NCBI RefSeq assembly: GCF_009727055.1
Contig: NC_052349.1
Span: forward strand, 46,893,174 to 46,957,173
DNA from: Benincasa hispida
Taxonomy: Eukaryota > Streptophyta > Magnoliopsida > Cucurbitales > Cucurbitaceae
DNA length: 64,000 nucleotides
Direction: 5' to 3'
Shown here: piece after piece, positions 1 to 11,989 of the stretch
Numbering within the stretch: position 1 is the stretch's first letter
Layout of the letters: the number at the start of each line of letters is the position of its first letter
Notes under the pieces: model-generated
The model's database searches: none
Told to the model about the DNA's origin: nothing
Seen by the model: only the letters and a program-made list of their open reading frames with translations
Translations under genes and position numbers: made by a program

Positions 1-1140
1 AGATCCTCGTCGCGAAGCTCTATACTCAGATCCCTGCTACCAGTTGAGCAAGCCTAAGAAGAAAGCTCATCCTTCCGCACGATCCATCCACAACGGCAAG
101 TAAATCTCCATCCAGATCGGCGCCAAGACGTTGGCGCTTATTTGTATTTGTTTCTAACTATATAAATCACTGTATTTCATCTTCTTTATCTCTTCATTCA
201 CAATTCATGTATCAGACGCTGAATAGAAATATTGAATATCTCGATCACTTTCATATTCCCATTTCTGTCTATTTTCGTTCCTCCGTTTATCATTTTCTTC
301 ATAAAGTCTTCTTAATCCCTTGGTAATTAATATGGATTAAACGAGTAACTTAATATATGCTAAATAGATCAATGCGTTTAGTTAAGGCATGCTAGATGGC
401 ATCTTCACCTGTGAGAGCAGAAGTGAAGATGCCATTCTGATCTATCGAGAGAAGGTTAGAAGAATATGTTAACTAAAGCAAGTAGTACTTCCAGACATGG
501 AAGCGACCTTGTGTTTATTACGTTCGTCTCTGTTTCACCACAGACATGTGGGAACGCGGCCGATCACCAAGAGGTGTATGCTAAGGGAAAAGCGGAACCG
601 CAATTATATCATTAACGCAATTAAGGAGCTTGCGCTGTTTATATTAGTTATCTTTTCTTTTCTGCTTCACACATAAGACTTGCCACCACATTACACGATC
701 TTTGTATAATCTTTACAACTCGCCTCAACCTCAGTATCTTGTATCATGAAACCTGTACCTTGTATCATCTTAGCTTAGGTTTATTGCACTTTATTCTGTT
801 ATCGCATTTTATTCCTTTACTTTACTTTGTCACATATTTTAATATTTGTACACAACTCACTTTTATAAATTGAAAAACCTGGTCGCATGTATCACAAACA
901 TAACGCAATAACCTCAAACAGTCCCTATGTTCGACCTCGGATCACACCGAGAAACTTGCGGTGGAATTACACCTGGTTCCAACGCAAGGAAACTTATGAC
1001 AACGCACAACATACTACAAGAACATCCATTAATAACGCATATCTAGAGTAGTATCACATAAATTGAATCAAATCAGGTCATCATTGTATATCTTTGGATT
1101 TGAACTGTGCTTGTATTGTATATCTCAATTCATGGCAACA
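1..1140 (+). repeat. LTR1, Athila-type Ty3/gypsy LTR (5' end outside window)
   Basis: This is the 3' part of a long LTR. It aligns by eye along its length with LTR3 (from about 10731) and LTR2 (from about 7495), for example at the shared block around 'CACCTGTGAGAGCAGAAGTG' (near 409) and the block around 'GTTCGACCTCGG' (near 928). It ends ..ACA at 1140, as LTR2 and LTR3 end in ACA. It is followed at 1147 by a degenerate version of the primer site seen after LTR2. About the first 700 bases of the LTR lie left of the window. Confidence 0.75.
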
Positions 1141-1208
1141 AGTTTATGGCAACATGAGCTTGTAGTACATCATCTAAGCATCGCATCATTTCTGCATTCA
1201 TCAGCAAT

Positions 1209-4200
1209 GTGATCATAGCAAAAGCAAACAAAGAAGAAGAAATGATCGCAACACGAGAAGAAGAGCCAAAAGAAGAAAGAAAAACAACGCAACCTTCCCT
1301 CGTGGAACCACCAATACTTGAACTGAAGACCCTACCAATACATTTAAAGTACGCATTTCTTGGGAAGAATGAGAAGCTGCCAGTGATAATTGCCTCTGCG
1401 CTCAACACAGATCAAGAAAATGCGTTGATGAGCATTCTCAAGAAACATGAGTAAGCAATTGGCTAGACGCTCGCTGACATCAGAGGAATTAGCCCCGCAT
1501 ACTGCATTCACCACATTCGTCTTGAGGACAACCACAAAGCAACTATTGAAAATCAACACAGACTCAACCCTGCGATGAAGAAGGTCGTCAAAAAAGAAAA
1601 TTATCAAGTGGCTGGATGCAGGCATTATCTATCCCATTGCAGATAGCACGTGGGTCAGCCCCGTGCAATGTGTGTCGAAGAAGGGCGGAATGACGGTAGT
1701 CCCCAATGAGAACAATGAATTAATATCGCAAAGAACCATCACTGGATGGCACATATGTATGAACTACTGCAAATTAAATGCGGCCACAAAGAAAGATCAC
1801 TTCCTTCTGCCATTCATTGATCAAATGCTAGACAGACTAGCAGGGAATGATTTTTACTGCTTCTTGGATGGATATGTCGGGTACAATCAAATCATGATAG
1901 CTCCTGAAGACCAAGACAAGACAAATTCACCTGCCCATATAGGACATTCGCTTTTCGCCGCATGCCGTTTGGCCTCTACAATGCGCCTAGCACGTTCTAG
2001 AGGTGCATGATGGCGATCTTTTCAGATTTTCTCAAGGACTAAGTGGAAATATTTATTGATGACTTCTCCATTTATGGGAACACTTATGAAGTCTGCTGTC
2101 CAATTTGAAGAAAATTCTGAAAAGATGTGAAGAGACGAACTTGGTGCTCAACTGGGAAAAATGTCACTTCATGGTGAAAGAGAGTATAGTATTGGGACAC
2201 AAGGTCTCCCGAAAAGGATTGAAGGTGGACAAAGCAAAGATCGACGCAATTGAAAAACTTCCACCTCCAACCAGCATGAAGACTGTGTGAAGCTTCTAGG
2301 GGCATGCTGGATTCTATAGACGATTTGTTAAAGACTTTTCTAAGATTGCACAACCACTGAGTGCATTGTTAGAGGAAGACAGAAAGTTTGAATTTGACAA
2401 CAATTGCCTCAATGCATTCCAAGTTTTAAAAGATGCGCTGATTATAGTGCCCGTCTTGATTACGCCTGATTGGACACAGCCGTTCAAAATCATGTGCGAC
2501 GCAAGCAGGTATGCGATGGGAGCCACATTAGTGCAAAAGAAGAAAACTATTTTGCACTCCATCGCATATGCGAGTAAAACTCTGAACCTTACTCAAATCA
2601 ATTATACCACCACTGAAAAAGAACTCCTGGCTGTGATTTTTGTGTTGGAAAAATTTCGGGCATATCTATTGGGAACCAAGGTACTCATTCACACTGATCA
2701 CTCGGCAATCAAATATTTGATGATGAAGAAGGATGCAAAGTCGAGGTTGATCAGATGGGTTCTCCTCCTTCAAGAATTTAATATCGAGATAATTGATCGG
2801 AAGGGGATAGAGAATCAAGTTACGGATCACTTGTCCAGACTGGAAAATCCCGAGGTTGACCGCAATGAATCTAAAGTGAGTGTCGTGTTTCTGGACGAGC
2901 AGCTATTCCACATAAAAGAATTGCCCTGGTATGCAGACATCGTTAATTATTTGGTTTGTGAACAATTTCCTGAAGATTACACATACTATCAACAGAAGAA
3001 GCTCAAGCATGAATGCAAGCATTATTATTGGAATGAGTCGAATCTGTATAAAAGAGGTGCAGACCAAATCATTCGATTATGCGTACCAAGCGCTACTCAA
3101 CAACGCATATTGTCACAGTGCCACGATTCGCCATATGGAGGGCACTTTGGAGGACAACGTACTGTAGCCAAAGTTTTGCAAAGTAGATTATTTTGGCCTT
3201 CATTATTTAAGGATGCTGCTGACTACGCAATGAAATGTGATCGGTGTCAACGCACCGGTAACATTTCATGGAAGAACGCAGTGACAATGAACACTATCTT
3301 GGAGTTGGAATTATTTGACGTATGGGAGATTGATTTCATGGGATCATTCCCTCCTTCGCATGGCAAGCATTATATCTTATTGGTCGTCGAATGTTCCAAA
3401 GGGTAAGGCCAAATTGGCATGCGTCGCAAGTGATGCGGCGGTAATCTCCCAGTTCCTCAAGAAAAATATTTTCACTCGTTTTGGCATTCCCCGTGCAATC
3501 ATAAGTGATGAAGGATCACACTTTGTCAACCACAATATAAAGAAGTTGTTGCCCAAGTACAATATCCTCCACAAGGTGGCCACCGCATACCATCCGCAAA
3601 CAAATGGCCAAGCTGAAGAGAGCAATCGTGAAATTAAATTGATACTTGAGAAGGTAGTAAAACCTTCGCGGAAGGATTGGGCAATGAAGCTTGATGATGC
3701 GTTGTGGGCATACCGGACTGCATTTAAAACACCTATAGGTATATCCCTCTATGCGTTGGTATTCGGCAAGGCGTGTCATTTGCCTTTGGAGTTGGAGTAT
3801 AAAGCATTGTGGGCAGTCAAGAAACTAAATTTTAATTTGAAGAAAGCAGGGGAAGCGTGAAAACTGCAATTGGTCAAGCTAGAAGAATGAAGGGTCAACG
3901 CATATGAGAATGCGAAGATTTACAAAGAGCGCACTAAGCGCTGGCATGATAAATGCATATGCGCTAGAAACCTCCAAGTCGGGCAAAAGGTCTTACTCTT
4001 CAATTCGAGATTGCGGCTCTTCCCAGGAAAATTAAAATCGTGCCGGTCCAGTCTTTTCATCATCAAAGCAATATTTCCACATGGTGCAATGGAATTGATC
4101 ACCAAGGATGGCAGTTGAACATTTAAATTTCATGGAAAACGGATAAAGGCATATTGCGGAGGAGATTTCCAGCCAGAAACAGTCTCCGCAAAGTTGAAAA

Positions 4201-4229
4201 ACCTGGACTATCCCTTACTCAACTCTTGA
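1209..4229 (+). pseudogene. Athila-type Ty3/gypsy pol (RT, RNase H, integrase), frameshifted
   Basis: This is a decayed retrotransposon polyprotein that once made cDNA and integrated it. Domains in order: a pre-RT linker (1209-1454); reverse transcriptase (about 1500-2290) with the catalytic F-I-D-D box at about 2052-2063; RNase H (2366-2900, DASRYAMG and [10 protein letters not shown] blocks); integrase HHCC zinc finger (about 3115-3270, ending CDRCQRTGN); and DDE core with Asp in WEIDFMG (about 3328), DEGSHF (about 3508) and Glu in [10 protein letters not shown] (about 3610). The longest open piece is 2366-3406; frame breaks or stops occur near 1455, 1930, 2041, 2290, 3405 and 3858. No gag or protease precedes it: LTR1 is only about 70 bases away. 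The blocks [22 protein letters not shown] and KNIFTRFG point to the Athila lineage. It is nearly the same sequence as the - strand copy at 62100-63175. It is a relic with no plausible current function. Confidence 0.93.
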
Positions 4230-5006
4230 ACATTTAACTCTTCATCATTTTACTATTATCAGTATTTCACTTATTTATCTAAAAAATAAAAATAAATAAA
4301 TAAATAAATAAATAACTTGTTGTTTTGTTTTAAAATCATTTGACCCTCTCTTTGTCTGTTTACAAGGATTAGGGCATAGGATTGCGAAGAAGCAAATGAT
4401 CTCATTCCATCACCGCAATCCAAAGAAGCAAAGACCGCCACAAGGATGGATGCATCAATGCACAATGCGGGCGGCATCGCTAAATTTGGGGGTGTACTCT
4501 TCCTTATCTTTATTTCAAATTTTTCACTATCACATTGCATTTTACTTTTTAAAGTTTTATCACCGCATCCTCCTTGATTACCGCAATCATTTAACAAGTA
4601 GATAACTTTAGTAGTTTACCGCATGTTGTCCTTTTCCAAGTATGTTTTCAATGATGAAAAATAGGCTTCTATCTCTTTTGTATATACTAGAGTCAACTTA
4701 AATCTTAAAATAGTCACCTCATGAAATAATTCTAGAAGTTAGGGGTTTGCTAGCTTTCTTTCAAACTTCCTTTACAACACATTCTATGACCATCGCATGA
4801 CTTATTTTAATTTCTTTTGGCAATGAGGACATTGTCGTAGTTTAAATATGGGGGTGAGGTATTTATTTTTTACCTTGCTATGAAAAAAAATTATGAAAAA
4901 TATAAATATTTGAGGATAAAAACTCCACTGTTAACGCAATGGGAAACCCATGTTGATAAGAGTTAAGTTGTGAAAGGCACTTACCCATGTTGATAAGAGG
5001 GTAGTC
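4230..5006 (+). repeat. Athila-type 3' untranslated region with PPT-like tract
   Basis: This is non-coding and aligns with the 3' region of the - strand element at 61591-62100, including the shared block around 4440-4560. A polypurine-like tract (AATATGGGGGTGA, about 4845-4857) marks where a 3' LTR would start. No LTR start (TGATAAC) follows; instead there are about 150 bases of other 3'-UTR-like sequence. I found no envelope-like ORF. Confidence 0.6.
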
Positions 5007-5669
5007 TAAAGATAGGATCTAGACTTGGGAAGGTCAGGTCAGAATCTAGGTTTGGAAGAACAAGATTAGAACGCATAAATGGGAGATAGGCACTTAGAAA
5101 TGAGCATTATTTGTTATTAACGCATCGCATGCATCTTAGCAATAAGATATGATTGTATACGGTCACCTTGCTTTCATGCATTTTGCATCAACGCATAGGA
5201 CAAGAGTAGAGACTTAGGGATAAGCTCTATGGATATTTTGCATTCAACACATGCGTCCTAGACCTAGGAGCATCGCATTTACATTGGGAAATNNNNNNNN
5301 NNNNNNNNNTGTAACATGCTCGCAAGGTTTGACGCATTCCCGAGTAACGCTAGCTAAAGATCTTCTCAACCCATTCATCGCATACTCATTGCATCTATCA
5401 ACGCAACTATCTTTCTCAAATCCACCGCCTTTATTTACTTCTTTTTCATCAATGCAACAATAAACCCACACTTTATTTATTTACTCGGTTACCACAAAGT
5501 TTTTATAAACGTTACCAACGCAACTGTTTTCACAACCCCTATGTTCGAACCTGGACTTACCAGGAAACTCAGAGGAATTTACACTTGAATTCTGCTGGGG
5601 AAACTTGAGTGCACAACGCAATCCATCAATGTATATCATCCATATTTCCATTCATAAAATAATGCATCA
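5007..5669 (+). repeat. Partial 'H-type' LTR (3' part only)
   Basis: This matches the reverse complement of about 59910-60580, the 3' part of the LTR at 59910-61573. It ends ..GCATCA like that copy. Its 5' part is missing, and the join at 5007 is inside the 3' region of the pol element, so this is a recombinant remnant. It contains the assembly gap at 5293-5309. Confidence 0.7.
5293..5309. other. Assembly gap (17 N)
   Basis: A run of 17 undetermined bases inside the partial H-type LTR. The homologous place in the - strand copy (about 60268-60284) also has 17 bases between the same flanks, so the gap length looks right. Confidence 0.99.
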
Positions 5670-6839
5670 GCCACCTTCTCTTCAATTTTGCAATTTTTTT
5701 TTGCGGCCATTCATTCAATTCTTTTTTTAAATAGAAGTTATACCTTGTATTCTTTTATACATGCTACAATTTTGTGTTGCGATAGTTATAATTCTTTGTA
5801 TACTTAGACAAATTTTATACAACTGAGTAATTATTCTTTCCATATGCATTAGCCTCTTTACTTTTATCATCCTTTGTCAATTATTGCAGTAATTCTTGTC
5901 TTTTATTTTGCATTGTTAATTGCGCTGCCATGATGAGTAGTCTGAATACCCTTAGCAAACTTTCTTTATATATTACATTTTCTGCCTAACACTTAGACAA
6001 TTCATTGCAATAGCTCTACTTTACCTTCTCTATTTCAAGACTCTACTCAAACCTTCTTTTCAAAATTTTGACTAAGTGTTTTGTCTTTTCTGTCCAAAAC
6101 AACGCAATGAGGACCTTGCGCATCTCTAAATTTGGAGGTGGGGAAGGTCTGAGCAGATGCGATCAAGCGGATGTGGTAATATCAGGCAAATGCGTTCATC
6201 ATCGTAAAAAAAAATCATAAAACTCCGCTGTCAATGCAAGGGAAAATCCCAAAAATCCTAACCTGATAAGAGTTAAGTCGTGAAAGAAACCTACTCGTAG
6301 TTGGATGTTCGCATGACACCCATGGGAACAGGTCAAAACGAAGGTAGGTTTCCAGGATCCACGCAATATAAAAAAGAGAGAGAGAAAAAATAAGAATAAA
6401 AGATACAACTCCTCTGACCAGCAAAAGTAAAACTTGGCTGAGGATCAAGAGTTGAAGTTGAGATTGGTACACAACCGAAGTTGGATGCTCGCATGACACC
6501 CATGGGAGCAAGCCAAAATGAACCATGATCAATATTCTCTATACGATGATGCAAACTAGGCCACCGCATAAAGATGCACTTCGTTGTTTTCGCAAGAAGA
6601 GTTAAAAAATTCTTCTCAAAATTAGAAGGGAACTTTAGGCAGAGGTTTGTTGTAGATAAGAATAAAGTAGAGCATGTGAAGAATTGTTAAAGGATAGAAG
6701 GAACCTGCGGTGTTGAATAATTTTGTAGAGGTGGAGCATTCGGAGTAGCCGATCGACACAAAGTTAGGATAGAAGTTTAGCGAAATTGCCTTAGTCGAAG
6801 ATATGCTTGAGGACAAGCATATATCAAAATTTGGGGGTG
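5670..6839 (+). repeat. Athila-type 3' untranslated region ending in a polypurine tract
   Basis: No coding domain is seen. From about 6100 it aligns with the 3' region of the non-autonomous element at 49995-50700 (reverse complement). It carries two copies of a 43-nt motif (6301-6343 and 6481-6523). It ends in a typical polypurine tract, AATTTGGGGGTG (about 6827-6839), directly before LTR2, where plus-strand DNA synthesis would be primed. Confidence 0.7.
6301..6523 (+). repeat. Paired 43-nt direct repeat in 3' region
   Basis: Two gap-free copies of a 43-base motif lie at 6301-6343 and 6481-6523, 180 bases apart. Both contain the core CGCATGACACCCATGGGA. The same pair occurs at 50320-50362 and 50462-50504 (reverse strand) in a diverged element. 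Role unknown; the position just upstream of the polypurine tract suggests an RNA or replication signal. Confidence 0.8.
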
Positions 6840-8510
6840 TGATAACTTGTAGAAATACAAGTTATTTATGCTGTTTTATTTAGATTATGCGGCAAAAAGA
6901 AGAAAAAATTGTGTCGATAGTATAGAAATTGGCTTAGAAATATGAAAATTGTAAAGTATCGTGAACACACCCACTAACCTCATTGCGATGGCGAAATGGA
7001 ATGTCCAAGTCTTTGTTTTGCAGGAAATAGGTCATCGAATGCGATAATTGCTTAAGGACAAAAATGAACAATGCATCCACACAACATGCGACAATCAATC
7101 AAGAACGAGAAAGATAAATGCAATTGCAGCACATGCGATGATCGATCATGGATTCAAGCGATCAACGCATTTCCATCGCATGCGGCAATCAACAAGAGAT
7201 CAAAACAATTACACCGCATGCGGCGATCAATCGAAGATGTGAAGAGCAACGCATTTGTAGGAGATTCTGACAAGTGTACAGTGTTTCTGTGGTACGATTC
7301 TGAAAAAATTGATCATGGAGCAGAGTGGACATTTCCATTACGCCATGGTAGGAATTACCAGATTTACAAAGTGGGACCATCAATACAAGAGCCAAGGTCA
7401 ACAAATAGCTTCCTTGAATTCAATGTAAAGGAGGCTGGTCTGAAGAGAAAATACAGAGAAAATCTGGGAGAACAACGAGACAAGGTTGAAAGGTAAGTCT
7501 CTGAGCAAGAAATTCTTTCCATTCACGATCTGTATTAAACGCTTATTTTTAGATTAAATGTCAATATCGTAATCATTACCATCTCTCTATTCTTTTCCAT
7601 ACATTCATCATTCATTTTCTCCATCATGTGTCACTAATCCCCTGGGTAAAGGGGAAGAATTAACCGAGTGATTTAACCCTTGTTAAGGAAATCAGCTCAG
7701 TTTAACTAAAGCATGCTCAATGGCATCTTCACCTGTGAGAGCAGAAGTGAAGATGTTATTCCACCTATCGAGAGAAGGTTGGAAGAATGCGTTAATTAAA
7801 GCGAGAAGTATTTCCAGAGATGGAAACAACCTTGCGTTCATCACGTTCATCCCTGTTTCACCATAGACATATGAGACGCGGCCGATCACTGAAAGGTGTA
7901 AGCCAAGGGAATGTGGAACCTTAGTTGCGTCCTCAACAAGATTGATAAACTTGTGATGTCCTTTTGTTCAACCCATTCTCTTTCTGATTCATTCACAAGA
8001 CTTGCCACCGCATTCACTAGATAATCTTGCACAACTTCACAGCCAGTCCTCAACTTGTATCATTAATAGTTTAGACATTTATTTTATCATCACAATTTAC
8101 TTTAATGCATTTTATTTACAACACAATTTACTTTTCATCGCAATTTACATTTCTGTCAAACAAATTCTTTATTCTTTATGATAAACCGGTCGTATTTACC
8201 ACATTAGTATCGCATTAACAACAGCAATCCCCATGTTCGACCTCAGGTCAATCTGAGAAACTTGTGTTGGAATTATACTTGGTTCCAGTGCAAGAAAACT
8301 TATCACACGCACTACATCATCACATACTACGAAGCATATCATCATCAATGCATACATTTAAAATGTAGTATCGCGCAATAATATCTTTATCGCAAAGCAC
8401 TTGAGCGCATAAAGCCATCAACATTCATTCATTAATTTTTATATTCAACAAGTATTTGGCGATAAGATATAACATTACAATATAGATAAAGATTACAATT
8501 TATTATTACA
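6840..8510 (+). repeat. LTR2, Athila-type LTR shared by two element halves
   Basis: It starts TGATAAC right after the polypurine tract and ends ..TTACA just before a primer site, so both borders are supported by context. A perfect 10-bp inverted repeat with a GAAA loop lies at 6842-6865, at the very start. Compared with LTR3 it lacks about 190 bases near 7510, and the TATA box seen in LTR3 (10577-10584) is mutated here. It acts on paper as the 3' LTR of the pol-bearing piece on its left and the 5' LTR of the gag-bearing piece on its right. Confidence 0.85.
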
Positions 8511-8516
8511 AGTTTT

Positions 8517-8534
8517 TGGCGTCATTGCCAGGAA
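8517..8534 (+). other. Primer binding site (tRNA-Asp-type, degenerate)
   Basis: TGGCGTCATTGCCAGGAA lies six bases after LTR2. It resembles the TGGCGCC..TTGCC.GGGA primer sites of Athila-type elements (tRNA-Asp), with a few changes. Confidence 0.75.
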
Positions 8535-8629
8535 TTGGTAATGTTTAGTGTTGAATATCTTTTGTGGTATTTTGCATAACAGATCTCTGCTATACTGTCT
8601 GTTTATCGCAAAGAGCGAGTTGATGGTTT

Positions 8630-10035
8630 ATGAGTACTGGGACTAATCTAGAATTCGAAGCTGACCCAGAGATCGAGCGTACTTTTCGCGCACGAGCACA
8701 CCAGAACCGAATTAGGCAAAGAAGGAACATGGCGAATAATAATGAGGGCCCGATGGGAATCAAGGGGTTAATCAGCCAGTGCAAGATCCAATTTTTCTTA
8801 CTGTCGACCGCAATATCCCGATGAGGAACTATGCGGCACCGAACTTATATGACTTCTCGCCCGGAATTTCAAGACCCACAGTTGAGGAGAATGCACGTTT
8901 TGAAATAAAATCGGTCATGCTTTAAATGATCTAAAATGCAGGACAATTTGGAGGTATGCAAGGTGAAGACCCACACACACACATTTGACCAGCTTTGTGG
9001 AAATGTGCAACACTTTTTCCATTCCCAGCGTGACTCCTGAAGGAATTAGATTATACCTCTTCCCGTACACACTGAGGGATGAGGCGAAGAGGTGGACTCA
9101 TTCTTTGGAGCCAAATGAAATTACTTCATGGGACCAGTTGGTAGAGCGATTCATGAAGAAATTCTTCCCGCCAGCCGTCAACGCAAGAAGGCAGAGGGAC
9201 GTGTTGAATTTTGAGCAGATGGAAAACGAGACTCTGAGCACCGCCTGGGTGCGATTCAAAAGATTTTTGAAGAACTGTCTACTCATCAGGATTCCCGATT
9301 GCGTTCTGATGGAAACCTTTTACAACGGCCTGACATATCAATGCAAGCTATTGTTGATGCCTCCGCAGTAGAAGGATTTATGGACAAAACCTACACTAAA
9401 GCCAAGGTCATCTTGGATCGCATTTCGCGAAACACAGATGACTGGGTAGACGGCGGGTACAGAGGAAGAGGCCCAGAGAGAAGAAGAATAGAAAATGCCA
9501 TTGTACCAGCAATACAATGACAACATTGGCAGCAAAAATGGCCGCAGTGACCTCTCTCCTCCAGACAATGGCAATAAATCAAGGAACCCTCTCTCAGAGT
9601 GCAGCGCAAACCAATGCGCTAGCACAAGTGGCAGCAATCAGCTGTGCATAATGCAGAGGGGGTCATTCTGCAGAAATGTGCCCATCGAACCCGCAAGTAG
9701 TGTACTCCATTCAGAATAACTCGTACAGCAACACATATAATCAAGGTTAGCGGAATCACCCCAACTTCAGTTGGGGAGGTAACAACAACAAGGGGGGTCA
9801 AAGGAATTCACAAAACAACTCAGGGAATCGAGAAAACCCTAAAGCTTTTCACCAAGGTCTGAATCAGAGTCACCAACACTAAAGGCAATCGCAACACCAA
9901 CCTTCCACATCAAACACCTCTACAAATTCATCATCCTTGGAAACTCTGCTGAAGTAGTACATCAAGAAAAATGATGCGGTTCTGCAATTGCAGGCATCTT
10001 CCTCATAAGGAATTTGGAGGTTCAGGTAGGGCAAT
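8630..10035 (+). pseudogene. Athila-type gag, interrupted and frameshifted
   Basis: This is a decayed capsid/nucleocapsid gene. The start ATG at 8630 opens a basic N-terminus (ADPEIERTFRARAHQNR). The retrotransposon gag core lies at 8985-9365 with the typical LRDEAKRW, W.QL.ERF..KFFP and FYNGL blocks. After a frame change the chain continues in 9299-9520. A CCHC zinc knuckle (CX2CX4HX4C, about 9640-9680, spread over frames) and an asparagine-rich tail (about 9720-9900) follow. Stops or shifts occur near 8820, 8925, 9370 and 9520. The gene is cut at the codons for LEVQVGQ by LTR3 and resumes at 11787. No protease or pol follows downstream. Confidence 0.88.
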
Positions 10036-11786
10036 TGATAACTTGTAGAGATATAAGTTATTTATACTGCTTTATTTAGATATTGCGGTTAATAGAGAGG
10101 AAAGTTGCAACAATTGTATGGAAATGGGCTAAGAAATACAATAATTATAAATTGTCGTCAATACACCCACTAACACCATTGCGATGGTAGAAAAGAATAT
10201 TTCAAGTCTATTTTGCAGGAAATCAAGTCACCGTATGCGTTCATGGCTCAAGAGAAAAAGATTAACGCATCTACGTCGCATTGCGCCCATCATTCAGGAA
10301 TGAATAGACAATCAACGCAATGACGGCGCATGCGACAATCGATCCAGATTTGAACTTCAACCGCATGTGGTAATAATAACAACACCGCATGCGAGCACAT
10401 GATCGAAAGATGCAAATGAGCAACGCAATTGCGGAGGATTTTGACACGTGTACAACTAACCGTAGTGCATTTTCGACGGATTGATTGCATAACCGAAGGA
10501 ATATTTATTCCACCATTTCCAGAATTTCCATAACAATAAAGTGGGGACCACAAGTTAGAGAGTCAAAGCTTTCATCTATAAATACCCTCAAAGAATTCAC
10601 TGAAATATATACTTGATACGGCGGATAATTGATACGAGGCTATTGAGAGAGAGGCTGATCTAAGTGCTGATCGGAGAAGATCCGGGAAGAAAAGAGACAA
10701 GGCCGAGAGGTGAGTCTCAGGGCGAATCATTCCAAATCCCCATCGTGAAGCTCTGTACCTAGATCAACTCTACCGGTTGAGCAAGCCTGAGAGGGAAGCT
10801 CATCCTTTCATTCACTCCATCTACGCTGACAAGCAATCTCTCCATCCAGATCGGTGTCAAGACATTGGCACTCTTTTGTATCTGTTTCTAACTCTTATTC
10901 ATCAATTGTATTTCATCTTTTTAGTCTAAATCATCCACAGCCATGTATCAGACGCTTGATTTTATAATTAATTGTCATGATCATTTTTATTTCCACATTT
11001 CTGTCTATTTCCGTTCCTCCATTAATCACTTTCTCCACGATGTTTTCTTAAAACCTTGGTGATTAATATGAATTAAGCAAGTAACTTAATCTGTGCTAAA
11101 GAAATAAAGATGTTTAGCTAAGCATGCTAGACAGCGTCTTCACCTGTGAGAGCAGAAGTGAAGATGCCATTCTAATCTGCCGAGAGAAGGTTTAGAAGAA
11201 TGCGTTAACTAAAGCAAAAAGTACTTCCAGAGATGGAAGCAACCTTGCGTTCACAACGTTCGTCCCTGTTTCACCACAGAGATGTGGGAAATGTGGCCGA
11301 TGACTGAGAGGTGTACGCCAAGGGAAAGCAGAACCGTACTTATATCTTTAACGTAATTAAGGAACTTGCGATGTTTATATTAATTATCCTTTCTCTTTCT
11401 GCTTCGCACATAAGCCTTGCCACTGCATAACACGACCTTTGTATAATCTTCACAGTCAGTCTCAACCTCGGTATCTTGTATCATCATAGATTAGGTTTAT
11501 TTTATCGCACTTTACTTTTATCGCAATTTACTTTATTATCGCATTTTTATCGCTTATCTTTACTTTACTGCACAATTTACTTTATCGCATGTACAAACCA
11601 CACTTTTATTAAATTGAAAAACCCCTGATCGCATATATCACAATTGTAACGCAATTAACCTAAAACAATCCCTGTGTTCGACCTCGGATCACACCAAGAA
11701 ACTTGCGGTGGAATTATACTTGGTTCCAACGCAAGGAAACTTGTGACAACGCATAGTATACTACAAGATTCTCATAAATGTCGACA
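10036..11786 (+). mobile_element. LTR3, solo Athila-type LTR inserted in gag
   Basis: It starts TGATAAC and ends GTCGACA. The flanks GCAAT (10031-10035) and GCAAC (11787-11791) look like a 5-bp target duplication with one change, and gag reads on across it (LEVQVGQ before, QLAAELQNR after). Relative to LTR1 and LTR2 it is about 100-150 bases shorter near its 3' end. A hairpin lies at 10038-10061 (10-bp stem with one wobble pair, loop GAGA), and an intact TATA box (TATAAATA) at 10577-10584. Confidence 0.8.
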
Positions 11787-11880
11787 GCAACTGGCAGCTG
11801 AACTTCAAAATAGAACACTGGGAACGCTGCCCAATAATTCAGAAGCCCCCGGATCTCATGGGAAGGAACGATGTCAGTAG
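11787..11880 (+). pseudogene. Continuation of Athila-type gag after LTR3
   Basis: The reading Q-L-A-A-E-L-Q-N-R..LGTLPNNSEAP continues the gag chain broken at 10035, matching the usual gag C-terminal block. It stops at a TAG at 11878. From about 11957 a short stretch is gag sequence in reverse orientation (matches 9037-9077), followed by a 70-90-base imperfect direct duplication (11957-12113). Confidence 0.75.
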
Positions 11881-11989
11881 GGAATTGTGCAGGCAAGTCT
11901 GACCACCTGCGGGGATGCGGATTGTGGTAACCTTGAAGAACTTGTCTTTCAATCTAGGGTTCAGTGTGTACGAGAAGAGGTATAATCTA

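Noticed and set aside
4230..6839. An envelope-like third ORF as found in some Athila elements
   Set aside because: I looked for a long frame with a signal peptide or membrane segments between pol and the polypurine tract; only short frames with hydrophobic shadows (for example 6215-6532 on -) occur.
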